The notes under the pieces: model-generated | Databases searched by the model: none | Seen by the model: the letters and a program-made list of their open reading frames with translations, nothing else | Told to the model about the DNA's origin: nothing | Translations under genes and position numbers: made by a program | In this document: one piece after another, positions 31,816 to 39,943 of the stretch | How the letters are laid out: every line of letters begins with the position of its first letter | Position numbering within the stretch: position 1 is the first letter of the stretch | NCBI GenBank assembly: GCA_964538515.1 | Contig: CAZIEW010000047.1 | Span: forward strand, 1 to 42,445 | DNA from: CALBZH01 sp964538515 | Lineage (GTDB): Bacteria; Desulfobacterota; Syntrophobacteria; Syntrophobacterales; Syntrophobacteraceae | Direction of reading: 5' to 3' | DNA length: 42,445 nt

Positions 31816-32163
31816 ATGGGCATGACCGTAACCGAGCTGATTGATCGTGAAAATATGCGGATGGATATTCCCGGCTTCCGGGTGGGGGATTCCGTTAAAG
31901 TCCACGTTAAGATTCGAGAGGGTGAAAAAGAGCGCATCCAGATTTTCGAGGGCGTCGTGATTCGACATCACAGGGGCAGAATGGGTGCCACCGTGACGGT
32001 TCGCAAGGTGTCTTACGGTGTCGGTGTTGAGCGCATCTTCCCCGTCCACTCGCCTCAGATCGATAAGATCGAGGTCCTCCGCCGCGGTCGTGTCCGCCGT
32101 TCCCGCTTGTATTACCTGCGCCAGCGCGTTGGAAAGGCGGCTCGTATCCAAGAAAAGCGCTAA
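31816..32163 (+). CDS. rplS: 50S ribosomal protein L19
   Basis: Large-subunit protein at the 30S-50S interface. The 115 residues contain the L19 signatures PGFRVGDSVKVHVKIREG and RRGRVRRSRLYYLRQRVGKAARI. AAGGAG (31804-31809) lies 6 bases before ATG 31816, favouring it over a TTG at 31801. Confidence 0.97.
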   Translation: MGMTVTELIDRENMRMDIPGFRVGDSVKVHVKIREGEKERIQIFEGVVIRHHRGRMGATVTVRKVSYGVGVERIFPVHSPQIDKIEVLRRGRVRRSRLYYLRQRVGKAARIQEKR

Positions 32164-32198
32164 GTACGGGGCCACACAAATGGGTGTCCGATAACCAA

Positions 32199-32266
32199 CT
32201 GTCATGCCCGCGAAGGCGGGCATGACAGGATTTTCTGTTGGATTCCCGCCAAAAACTTGCGGGAAT
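32199..32266. repeat. Two consecutive palindromes between rplS and rnhB (REP-like)
   Basis: The first is a perfect 13-bp stem: CTGTCATGCCCGC (32199-32211) with GCGGGCATGACAG (32216-32228) and loop GAAG. The second pairs ATTCCCGC (32242-32249) with GCGGGAAT (32259-32266). The GTCATnCCCGC style matches dispersed short palindromes found in many proteobacterial genomes, and a relative lies at 37531-37580. It may also terminate or stabilise the rplS message. Confidence 0.75.
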
Positions 32267-32313
32267 GCCGACCCCGGGCAATGGTCACTTTATTTTGGGG
32301 AGCTGTACTAAGC

Positions 32314-32946
32314 GTGTCCAAAGCCGTTAAAACCCTGTCTGCTGCGGACATGAGGATCCATGAAGAGGACGCACGCAGGCAGGGTTTTTCCGTCATTGTG
32401 GGTCTCGATGAGGCGGGAAGAGGGCCTCTGGCCGGTCCCGTGGTTGCAGCGGCAGTGCTGCTGCCCTCCGACATCGAGCTCCCAGGGGTGTGCGACTCGA
32501 AGCAGCTGACTGCCCGACAGCGTGAAGCGCTCTGTGCGACGCTCTTTTCAACCGCGAGGGCGATTGGGATCGGCAGCATCGAGCCTGCGGAGATCGACCG
32601 GATCAACATCTTGCAGGCGACATTTCAGGCGATGCTTCTCGCCGTGCAAAGCCTCCCCCTCCCTCCAGATCTTCTGCTGATCGACGGACCTTACCGTCTT
32701 CCGCTCCCCATCGCTCAATCCGGAATTCCCGGTGGAGACCGGAAAAGCGTCTCCATCGCGGCCGCGTCCATCGTGGCCAAAGTGCATCGGGACAGGCTGA
32801 TGCAGGCCTATCATGCTCTCTATCCCGCCTACGGTTTCGATCGGCACAAGGGGTATGGCACTGCCGCGCATCTTGAAGCGATCCAACGGTTCGGCCCGTG
32901 CTCCCTCCATCGGAAGACCTTCAGGGGCGTGTGCGGAGCATCCTGA
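32314..32946 (+). CDS. rnhB: Ribonuclease HII
   Basis: Removes RNA from RNA-DNA hybrids and misinserted ribonucleotides. VGLDEAGRGPLAGPVVAAAV carries the first catalytic Asp and Glu; CDSKQLTARQRE and LLIDGPYRLP supply the others; SIAAASIVAKVHRDRLM is the family signature. The start is uncertain. GTG 32314 has GGGGAG 11 bases upstream, while ATG 32281 and ATG 32350 are alternatives. An even longer frame would begin inside the upstream palindrome and is unlikely. From 32314 the length is 210 residues, within the family range. Confidence 0.93.
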   Translation: MSKAVKTLSAADMRIHEEDARRQGFSVIVGLDEAGRGPLAGPVVAAAVLLPSDIELPGVCDSKQLTARQREALCATLFSTARAIGIGSIEPAEIDRINILQATFQAMLLAVQSLPLPPDLLLIDGPYRLPLPIAQSGIPGGDRKSVSIAAASIVAKVHRDRLMQAYHALYPAYGFDRHKGYGTAAHLEAIQRFGPCSLHRKTFRGVCGAS

Positions 32947-32964
32947 CGGAGGAAGGCCAACCGC

Positions 32965-33330
32965 ATGAGATCGCGCATCGACAAAGGCAGAAGAGGGGAG
33001 GACATCGCTGCCGCCTTCCTCAAGGAGCAGGGTCTCCAGCTTCTGGAACAGAACGTGCGCTGCGCGTTCGGAGAGATCGATCTCGTGGCCAGAGACGGGA
33101 GAACCATGGTTTTCGTGGAAGTGAGGTCCCGCAGCGGCAGCAGGTTCGGTCTTCCGCAGGAATCCGTTTCTTCCGCGAAGCAACGCCGCCTCACCCAGTT
33201 GGCCAAGTGGTATCTGCAGCGCCATCGCCTGGAAAGCCAGCCGGCCCGCTTCGATGTGATCGCCATTCGCTGGGCTGCTGAAAATCCTGACATCACGTGG
33301 ATTCCAAATGCATTCGAAGCACGGGAATGA
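32965..33330 (+). CDS. YraN / UPF0102 family nuclease-like protein
   Basis: A 121-residue protein with the restriction-endonuclease-like core typical of UPF0102: RCAFGEIDLVARDGRTMVF, with VEVRSRSG after it. The Glu, Asp and Glu-x-Arg/Lys positions fit a metal-dependent nuclease site. It lies beside rnhB as in many genomes. The cellular role is poorly known; links to recombination and DNA uptake exist for relatives. GGAGGAAGG precedes the ATG. It overlaps rsmI by 23 bases. Confidence 0.9.
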   Translation: MRSRIDKGRRGEDIAAAFLKEQGLQLLEQNVRCAFGEIDLVARDGRTMVFVEVRSRSGSRFGLPQESVSSAKQRRLTQLAKWYLQRHRLESQPARFDVIAIRWAAENPDITWIPNAFEARE

Positions 33331-34198
33331 TCCGGATGTCGCGACGGCCGACGGGCGAGGAGCGCTCCACCTGGTCTCGACTCCCATCGGCAATCTGCGG
33401 GACATCACGCTGCGAGCACTCGACGTGCTGCGCTCGGTCGATCTGATCGCGGCCGAAGACACCCGCCACACCCGCAAGCTTCTCAGCCACTATGACATTC
33501 ACAAGCCCCTTGTAAGCTACCACAGCCACAACATGGAGCAGCGCGGCCAAGATCTGCTGGCTCGCCTAGCCCAGGGGACGCACGTTGCCGTCGTGACCGA
33601 TGCCGGGACTCCAGGGATTTCGGACCCGGGAGCGCTCCTGTCTCGCCAAGCGATCGATGCCGGGCTCCGGGTGGAAGCGATTCCCGGCCCGACCGCTCTC
33701 ATCACGGCCTTGGTCTTGTCAGGGCTTTCGACGCACCCCTTCGCCTTTCTCGGGTTCCCCCCTGCTCGGGGATCCAACAGGCGACGGTTCTTCACCGAGT
33801 ATTCCCGACTCCCCATGACCTGCATCCTCTATGAAGCGGCTTCGCGCTTGCAGCGAACCCTATGTGACCTGCAAGCCGCATGGGGGAACCGTTCCGTCGC
33901 CGTGGCACGAGAGCTCACGAAACGCTACGAGGAGGTCTTCCGAGGGAGCCTCGAGGACGCTGCCATCCATTTTGCGGGGGAGATCAAAGGCGAGCTCACC
34001 CTCGTGGTGAGCGGCGCGGTGCCTGAAGAGGATCTTCCCGAGACTGAAAAAGACTGGCGGGAAGCGCTGCGCTATCTGGTCCTCGAAGAAGGATTCCGGG
34101 TCAGAGAGGCCGTGGAAAGGATCGCGGGAAAGTATACTGTGTCGCGAAAGACGGTTTATGACGAGGCTTTGAGGATTCGAGACGAGAGGAAGCCTTAG
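33308..34198 (+). CDS. rsmI: 16S rRNA (cytidine-1402-2'-O)-methyltransferase
   Basis: Adds the 2'-O-methyl group to C1402 in the decoding centre. The 296-residue tetrapyrrole-methylase-fold protein has LVSTPIGNLRDITLRAL at the N-terminus, EDTRHTRKLL, the VTDAGTPGISDPG loop and IPGPTALITAL. It starts within the yraN 3' end. A C-terminal helix-turn-helix-like tail (EAVERIAGKYTVSRKTVYDEAL) is typical. It is the last gene of the translation block. Confidence 0.96.
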   Translation: MHSKHGNDPDVATADGRGALHLVSTPIGNLRDITLRALDVLRSVDLIAAEDTRHTRKLLSHYDIHKPLVSYHSHNMEQRGQDLLARLAQGTHVAVVTDAGTPGISDPGALLSRQAIDAGLRVEAIPGPTALITALVLSGLSTHPFAFLGFPPARGSNRRRFFTEYSRLPMTCILYEAASRLQRTLCDLQAAWGNRSVAVARELTKRYEEVFRGSLEDAAIHFAGEIKGELTLVVSGAVPEEDLPETEKDWREALRYLVLEEGFRVREAVERIAGKYTVSRKTVYDEALRIRDERKP

Positions 34199-34207
34199 CA
34201 AAGGAAG

Positions 34208-34252
34208 CTGCCGGCTCCTCGGCACGCAGCAAGGATATGCGGGAGCCGGCAG
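34208..34252. terminator. Hairpin between convergent rsmI and ELWxxDGT genes
   Basis: CTGCCGGCTCC (34208-34218) pairs perfectly with GGAGCCGGCAG (34242-34252) around a 23-base loop that can form a further small stem. It lies 10 bases after the rsmI stop and 20 before the end of the opposing gene, so it could serve both. There is no clear U-tract. Confidence 0.55.
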
Positions 34253-34272
34253 ACGTCTATTCGCGATGAAGC

Positions 34273-37200
34273 TTATGGGCGAATGTCCCGGAGCATTCGG
34301 GTACGGGTGACGGTTCCGTCGCTTCGCCAAAGCTCTCGGCCATGGACGCCGTCGTCAGCGGAAAAATAGACAAACGCCCCGATGGCCAGCAGATTCTGAG
34401 GCTCCGAGCGTGCTAGTCCCGGGTTGATGTCTCGGACCATTTTGGTCAGCGTCGGGGTTCCGTTGCTTCGCCAGAGCTCAACCCCATGGGCTCCGTCGTC
34501 GGCCGTGAACATTAGAATACTGCCCATGGCTGTCAGGTTGTCCGGATTCGAGCCAAGGGGGCCCTTCACGATATCTCTAACCAGAGTCGTTCCCGCCAAC
34601 GTGCCGTTGCTTTTCCAGAGCTCTCTCCCCTCGGCGGGTCGTTCAGCGGAGAAAAAGAGCGTACCGTTCACGTTGACGAGGGACTTGGGCGTCGACGAGC
34701 ACGGGCCTTCGCAGATATCCATGACACGCGCAACGATAAGGCCTAACGTCGCATCACGCCGACACACCCAAAGCTCGGATCCCTCGGAAGGGGTGGTTGC
34801 CGTGAAATACAGCGCATCTACCAGGGCCCCGTTGTTATTGAGCTTGCCGGCTGTGAGCGCCTGAGGGTTGGCAAACGCGTCTGTGACAACGGCTCCGGTT
34901 GCTCCGCTGTAAATCCAGAGCCGTCGTATCCCTGCGCTCCTGGCCGTGAAAAAGAGATCGCTTCCCACGAGCGTAAATTCTTTCGGGTCCGAAATGGTAG
35001 AATCCGGATGCCCCTCTTCCTCCACCGTCTCGGTGCCGAATGCGTCGTTTCTCCAGAGCACCCGTCCGCCGATCCCGTCGCCGGCCGAAAAGAGCAGTGT
35101 CGCGTTGGCGTCACCGACAGCGGTCAACTGCGTGGGATTGTCGTCGGCAGGAAAGGATCTCACCTTCTGGGTGCCGAGTGCGGTTCCATCGGTTTTCCAG
35201 AGCCCACTGACACGGAGAGAAGCTTCTTCATCGAGCGCGGAAAAGTAAACGGATGTCCCGACCGAGGTGAATCCCGAGGGCGAGGAATCCGAGGCACCGG
35301 GGTAGATGTCTTCAACCAGTTGGGTGCCGGCATTGGTGCCGTCACTTCTCCAAAGCTCCCTGCCGGTGTTTGGGGTCACCGCAGCGAAGAAGAGGGTCCC
35401 GGTGGAGCTGACCGCTATTGAGGTCGGATCAGCGCTCGGCGCCAGTCTGAAAATGTCACGGACCAGCTTCGTGGAAGTCAGGGAGCCGTCGGTTCTCCAG
35501 AGCTCTCTCCCGACCGTGCCGTTGTTTGCGGAGAAGAACAAGGTCCCCTGCCTCGCGGCGAACTGGGACGGATTCGAGCTGTTGGTGCCGACGGTCGATT
35601 CGCTGACCCGGATGGTCCCCGCGGATGACCCGTCGCTAATCCACAGCTCATTGACTCCTCCGCCGTCGGCGATAAAGAACAGCTGGCCGTTGACAGCCGT
35701 GAGGAGGTCGGGATTGGAGCTTGGCAGGCCCTCTGCTATATCCTTGACGAGGGTCGTTCCTCCTTCCAGACCATTGGTGATCCAAAGCTCAAACCCATGA
35801 TCTTCTTCCGGGGGAATGGGAATTTCCTTGCCAACGAAGAACAGGGACGTTCCCATGATGGTGGGCTTCGGCGGGCTCTTCACGATCACCCGTCGCAACA
35901 GTCTGGTGTTCGCGGTTGTTCCGTCGCTCGTCCACAGACCTTGCCCGACGAAATCGTTGGCGGACACAAGGAGAGCCCCTCCAAAACGGGTCAGGTTGCT
36001 CGGCGTAGAAAGCACGACGTGATTGTTGCCCTCATTGATGCCCTCGACGGGGACCGTGGTTGCGCTCGTGCCGTCACTCCTCCAAAGCGCCTCTCCTGAG
36101 CCGTCATTTGACGAAAAAAACAACCGGTTTCCCACGACGGTCAATTGGTTGGGATTGGACGGATCCGAGGGGTTGGCTTCCGAAGGAGGATCGCCGGGGT
36201 TGAGCCTCGTCGTGTTGATGTCGCTGACCAAGAGTGTGCCGGCGTTGGTGCCGTTGGTTTTCCAAAGCTCTCTTCCATGCACCACGTCGTCTGCCGTAAA
36301 ATAGAGAGTCGATCCGAGCACACTGAGCTCTTGCGGATCCGAAGACTCGGTTGTCGAAGGAACGATGGATTGCGTGTTGATATCTCGGACCAGGATCGTT
36401 GAGGTGTTGGTGCCGTTGGTTTTCCAAAGCTCCTTTCCGTGCACGGCATCATCGGCAACAAAATAGAGGGTGCCGCCGATCGCCGTGAGGTGGGTCGGAT
36501 TGGAAGACTCGGTTGTCGACGGTACGAGGGACTCCGTGTTGATATCCTTGACCAGGATGGTGCCGAGGTTGGTTCCGTTGGATTTCCAGAGCTCCACTCC
36601 GCGCGCTCCGTCAGTGGCCGTGAAGTACAGCGTACTGCCCACGGCGGTCAGTTGGGTCGGTGTGGAGTCTCCAGCCAGCGGGTTGATGTCCTTCACCAGG
36701 AGGGTGCCCGCAGACGTGCCGTTGGATTTCCAGAGCTCTCTTCCATGGGTTGCGTCAACGGCCGAAAAGTAGAGCGTCTTCCCGAGCACGGTCAGTTGTT
36801 CCGGCGTTGAGTCTCCAGCCAGCGGGTTGATGTCCTTGACCATGACAGTGCCGGCAGACGTGCCATTGGATTTCCAGAGCTCTCTTCCGTGGCTCCCGTC
36901 GACCGCAGTGAAGAAAAGAACGCCATTGACGTTGATGAGGGATTGCGGGTCGGAAGGATCGCTTGGATTCGTATCCGATACGGGAAGAGCTGGATTGGCC
37001 CTCGTGGTGTTGATGTCCTTGACCATGAAGGTTCCGGCTTCCGTGCCGTCGCTTCGCCACAATTCAAACCCATGGGCTGTGTCTTTGGCGACGAAAAAGA
37101 ACAGGTTGCCGACCGCAACAGGCTGGACCGCGGGGTCAATGGAGTCAATCAAGGCGCTTAAGATCTCTCTTGGAGCTTCAACCGTGCTTGGGATGTCAGC

Positions 37201-37317
37201 GGCATGCGCAGAGGAGTTGGCTGGTGAGAAGGGAGCAACGGATACACATGATGTCCCGAGTGCCAGCGCCAGTGAAAGCAGTAATCGGAATAACGCAGGG
37301 TTGATTCTATCTTTCAC
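34273..37317 (-). CDS. Secreted 19-repeat ELWxxDGT protein
   Basis: A 1014-residue exported protein made of 19 imperfect repeats of about 45-60 residues. Each has the pattern LFFxAxDGxxGxELWxSxGTxxGTxLVxDI; repeats 14-16 are the most degenerate. The last repeat ends exactly at the C-terminus (RMLRDIRP). ELWxxDGT repeats resemble beta-propeller or hyalin-like surface modules of unknown function. A signal peptide (FRLLLSLALALGTS, with a cut near AHAA) indicates secretion; LGTSC is a poor lipobox. GTG 37317 is chosen because TAGGAG lies 6 bases upstream; the longer TTG start at 37323 would sit on the Shine-Dalgarno itself. No partner gene is adjacent. Confidence 0.85.
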   Translation of the reverse strand: MKDRINPALFRLLLSLALALGTSCVSVAPFSPANSSAHAADIPSTVEAPREILSALIDSIDPAVQPVAVGNLFFFVAKDTAHGFELWRSDGTEAGTFMVKDINTTRANPALPVSDTNPSDPSDPQSLINVNGVLFFTAVDGSHGRELWKSNGTSAGTVMVKDINPLAGDSTPEQLTVLGKTLYFSAVDATHGRELWKSNGTSAGTLLVKDINPLAGDSTPTQLTAVGSTLYFTATDGARGVELWKSNGTNLGTILVKDINTESLVPSTTESSNPTHLTAIGGTLYFVADDAVHGKELWKTNGTNTSTILVRDINTQSIVPSTTESSDPQELSVLGSTLYFTADDVVHGRELWKTNGTNAGTLLVSDINTTRLNPGDPPSEANPSDPSNPNQLTVVGNRLFFSSNDGSGEALWRSDGTSATTVPVEGINEGNNHVVLSTPSNLTRFGGALLVSANDFVGQGLWTSDGTTANTRLLRRVIVKSPPKPTIMGTSLFFVGKEIPIPPEEDHGFELWITNGLEGGTTLVKDIAEGLPSSNPDLLTAVNGQLFFIADGGGVNELWISDGSSAGTIRVSESTVGTNSSNPSQFAARQGTLFFSANNGTVGRELWRTDGSLTSTKLVRDIFRLAPSADPTSIAVSSTGTLFFAAVTPNTGRELWRSDGTNAGTQLVEDIYPGASDSSPSGFTSVGTSVYFSALDEEASLRVSGLWKTDGTALGTQKVRSFPADDNPTQLTAVGDANATLLFSAGDGIGGRVLWRNDAFGTETVEEEGHPDSTISDPKEFTLVGSDLFFTARSAGIRRLWIYSGATGAVVTDAFANPQALTAGKLNNNGALVDALYFTATTPSEGSELWVCRRDATLGLIVARVMDICEGPCSSTPKSLVNVNGTLFFSAERPAEGRELWKSNGTLAGTTLVRDIVKGPLGSNPDNLTAMGSILMFTADDGAHGVELWRSNGTPTLTKMVRDINPGLARSEPQNLLAIGAFVYFSADDGVHGRELWRSDGTVTRTRMLRDIRP

Positions 37318-37435
37318 GTCCAACTCCTATTTGCAGGGTCTGCCGAATGAATCAGGGCCAAGTACATGCAAGGTATCCCAGGATATCTGTAATCCCAATC
37401 ACACCGTGACACATGAGCTGGCCAAACCTTAATGT

Positions 37436-37464
37436 AGCCTAACGCAATCATTGTATGGGGTCAA
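37436..37464 (-). promoter_or_regulatory. Possible promoter of the ELWxxDGT gene
   Basis: On the minus strand TTGACC (37459-37464) and TAGGCT (37436-37441) are 17 bases apart, about 120 bases upstream of the gene. Match to consensus is moderate. The rest of the 37318-37530 interval shows no gene. Confidence 0.33.
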
Positions 37465-37530
37465 ACCAGTTCTGAACGTGAATGCAAACAATTGGGCATG
37501 TATCACAGCATGAGCCGTCGGGTTTTCATG

Positions 37531-37580
37531 TGTCATCCCGGCAGCCTTTCAGCCGGGATCCAGGCCGTTTCGGGGATGAC
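37531..37580. repeat. REP-like palindrome overlapping the 3' end of the SAM hydroxide adenosyltransferase gene
   Basis: Outer arms TGTCATCCC (37531-37539) and GGGATGAC (37573-37580) flank an inner stem CCCGGC/GCCGGG. The style is the same as the palindromes at 32199-32266. It encodes the last nine or so residues and the stop codon of the gene at 37549-38364. Confidence 0.7.
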
Positions 37581-38364
37581 GGGTGACGCGGATGGAGTCA
37601 CCAGGCTTCAGATCCAGGCTTCGAGCGCAGTGGCCCCTATTGACGGCAAGCTCGAGGTGATCGCTGCTTCCGATCAACGCCAAGACGCTGCCTGGCTGTC
37701 GATCACCGTACGTCCGGGAAAGAGGCCCGACGCTCAGATCCCTCGCATGCACACACAAGGCAACGGCTTCACCGGCAAAGCGTTGGAGGTCTTCCGCGGT
37801 GATGTTGGTGATGGCGTTGCCGAAACGATCGATGTGGATCACCTCTCCCCGCAGTGTCTCCGCTTCCAGACTCGGGGCGCTCCATTCGGCGACCAACGGC
37901 GAGCAGGGCGGCCCGAGCAGTTCGAAAGCAACGCCGCTTGCGAGGTGGGCCGCGGCCGGGGCGAAGATGTCTCGACCGTGGAACGTGGCGCTGACCGAGG
38001 CCCGCTGGAACTGGGCGTTTTCGAGGGACCTGGCCTCAAGCGCGGAGCCATTCCGCAGAGCCCACGAAAACACGCCGTTGTCCGGACCGACGAGCGTGCA
38101 ACCGGGGGATTGGATCGCGATGCCCTTTCTTTCGGTCCCGACACCGGGATCGACCACGACGACGTGAATGGTTCCCCGGGGGAAGCTGGAAAGAACCGTG
38201 TGAAGCACGAACGCCGCGCTCCGAATGTTCTGAGGCGGAATCTCATGGGTGATGTCGATGATGGCTGCCTGCGGGCAGATCGTGAGGATCACCCCTTTCA
38301 TGCTTGCCACGTAGCCGTCTTGGAGGCCGAAATCCGTGAGAAGGGTGATGATGGGGGAGGCCAT
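37549..38364 (-). CDS. SAM hydroxide adenosyltransferase (DUF62 family)
   Basis: This family splits S-adenosylmethionine with water to adenosine and methionine, and is related to fluorinase and chlorinase. The 271-residue protein has the N-terminal LLTDFGLQDGYVASMKGVI, then ITHEIPPQNIRSAAF and VVVDPGVGTERKGIA. The C-terminal domain has HIDRFGNAITNI. The family's 21-residue halogenase loop is not obvious, so hydrolase is more likely than halogenase. The last residues (ending NGLDPG) are encoded by a short palindromic repeat and are probably a recent C-terminal change. It follows the DMT transporter gene by 6 bases, suggesting a two-gene operon. Confidence 0.88.
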   Translation of the reverse strand: MASPIITLLTDFGLQDGYVASMKGVILTICPQAAIIDITHEIPPQNIRSAAFVLHTVLSSFPRGTIHVVVVDPGVGTERKGIAIQSPGCTLVGPDNGVFSWALRNGSALEARSLENAQFQRASVSATFHGRDIFAPAAAHLASGVAFELLGPPCSPLVAEWSAPSLEAETLRGEVIHIDRFGNAITNITAEDLQRFAGEAVALCVHARDLSVGPLSRTYGDRQPGSVLALIGSSDHLELAVNRGHCARSLDLKPGDSIRVTRHPRNGLDPG

Positions 38365-38370
38365 GAGCCT

Positions 38371-39372
38371 TCAGCTCGCTCCAGGGGTTTGTGTCGCGCG
38401 ACTCCGGATGAGGGCCGGCGTTGCGTTGTCGTATTCCTTGCGGATCTGAAGGAGAACGATCGAGCCGATTACCAGAGCCCCGCCCAGCAGTTGGAACGCT
38501 TCAAGGGACTCGCCCAGGAACAGGTAGGAAATCACGCCGGCTGTGATGGGTTCGAGGGTTGCCGTGACACTCGCCCGCGTCGACCGGATCAGGCTCACTC
38601 CATCGAGGTAGAGTCCGAAGGGCACCATGGTCCCGAAAACCACCACGTAGAGAATGAGCAGCCATTGGAAGGACGAATACGGGCGGAGCAACGATTCAAA
38701 CGGCTTCGGGAATCCCGCCCACAAAAGGTGGGCCACGTTCCAAAAAAGGGCGGCCGCCATGATGGAATAGAAAAGAACCGTCCACGGGGGATAACGACGC
38801 ATGCCCCGCTCCCCAAAAACGGAATACCAGGCGAACGCCATCGCGGAAGCCAGGCCGAACAGGACGCCTTCCCGATTCAGCGAGAGCAGATCCAGGTTGT
38901 AGCCTCCGACCATGAGATAGCAGCCGATGATCGCACCAAGAATGGCTGTGGCGGTCATGGGCTTCAACCGCTCCCTGAGGTAAAGCAGTGCGTACAGGGC
39001 GATGAAGACGGGGGCCAGGTATTCGAGCAGGATCGCGGCAGCCACCTTGATCTTGGCGATGGCCAGCATGTACGTGCAATTCACCATGGCCAGGCCGAAG
39101 ATCCCCAGGGCCATGAAGTAGGGGAGGTCGGTCCAGGCGATGCGAAGCAGACTTCGATGGCGCACGGAAAGCCAAACAGCCAGGAACAGCACGCCGAGCG
39201 TTACGCGCAGCTGGACCAGCTCAAGCGGTGTCATGCCGTTCTGAAAGAGGTACTTCGCCGAGGTTCCGGACACGGCCCACATGACCGCGGCCAGAACAAC
39301 GAACAGGTAGCCGCGTCGCGGTACGACCGCATGCGAAGGCGGGATAGGAGGAGGATTGGATTCAGCGCTCAA
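38371..39372 (-). CDS. DMT-family (EamA) transporter
   Basis: A 333-residue inner-membrane protein with about ten helices in two EamA repeats (about 20-155 and 170-310). Members export amino acids, nucleobases or metabolites; the substrate here is unknown. The start is a TTG at 39372 with GGGAG 6 bases upstream, and no in-frame ATG lies before the first helix. It appears co-transcribed with the downstream SAM-hydrolysing enzyme, so an adenosine- or methionine-related substrate is a weak contextual guess. Confidence 0.87.
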   Translation of the reverse strand: MSAESNPPPIPPSHAVVPRRGYLFVVLAAVMWAVSGTSAKYLFQNGMTPLELVQLRVTLGVLFLAVWLSVRHRSLLRIAWTDLPYFMALGIFGLAMVNCTYMLAIAKIKVAAAILLEYLAPVFIALYALLYLRERLKPMTATAILGAIIGCYLMVGGYNLDLLSLNREGVLFGLASAMAFAWYSVFGERGMRRYPPWTVLFYSIMAAALFWNVAHLLWAGFPKPFESLLRPYSSFQWLLILYVVVFGTMVPFGLYLDGVSLIRSTRASVTATLEPITAGVISYLFLGESLEAFQLLGGALVIGSIVLLQIRKEYDNATPALIRSRATQTPGAS

Positions 39373-39943
39373 CGATCGCTCCCAAAGACGGTGAGACCGG
39401 TTTTCTCTTCAGATGACCCCATCATTGCGACCCAACCGGCGATCCATTTCAAAACGGGCTGAAGAGCAGGCTCCCACGGAGGGCTCCGGGTACAGAGCTT
39501 TTAACACAATAGAAGTGCATCTGGAAGCCGCACAGGGCGAGAAGAGCGGCCCGCGAGCCGGGAAGCAGCCGTGCAGGGTTGAGGTCGGCATGCAGGGGAG
39601 GGATCGAGGGGATCCCCCAATCACGTTCTCACCATTTCAGGGAATTGGTTTTACGCTGCGGGTCTTGTTTGCTAACATGCGGCACTCGTGCTCCGTCAAA
39701 GAAGTTTTGCCGGGCAAGAGAACACCCCCCACCCCCCCCTTGAGGTGAGAATCAAAGGGGGGGGTAGCTTGCGAAACAAAGTTGACGGAGCACTAGCGGG
39801 AAAACTTTTCCGGATTGGGCCACACGTCAGGCAGTACGGGACACGGGAGGCTGTGCTTTGTGGAGGCCCGACCTTATATAGAAAAGGATGCAAGAGTATG
39901 GACGATCACGTCTTCCGAGTCGGGCAGGACCGCCGGAGGACAT
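39373..39943. other. Intergenic region with repeat C
   Basis: I find no convincing gene in these 570 bases. The right half is occupied by the palindromic repeat at 39688-39793. A TATATA (39875-39880) upstream of the next gene could be a -10, but no matching -35 is seen. The left half, after the divergent DMT gene start, shows nothing I recognise. Confidence 0.55.
39688..39793. repeat. MITE-like palindromic repeat, copy C
   Basis: A 106-bp element in the opposite orientation to copies A and B. It has 12-bp perfect inverted ends: GTGCTCCGTCAA at 39688-39699 and TTGACGGAGCAC at 39782-39793. Compared with copy A, the T-A pair in the fifth position after GTG is replaced by C-G on both arms, so pairing is preserved. 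The CCGGGCAAG block and C-run/G-run core are present. Confidence 0.88.

Noticed and set aside
37492..39462. A 656-codon plus-strand open frame opposite the SAM hydrolase and DMT genes
   Set aside because: It is antisense to two recognisable proteins, its translation is low-complexity and charged with no motif, and long antisense frames are common in GC-rich DNA.
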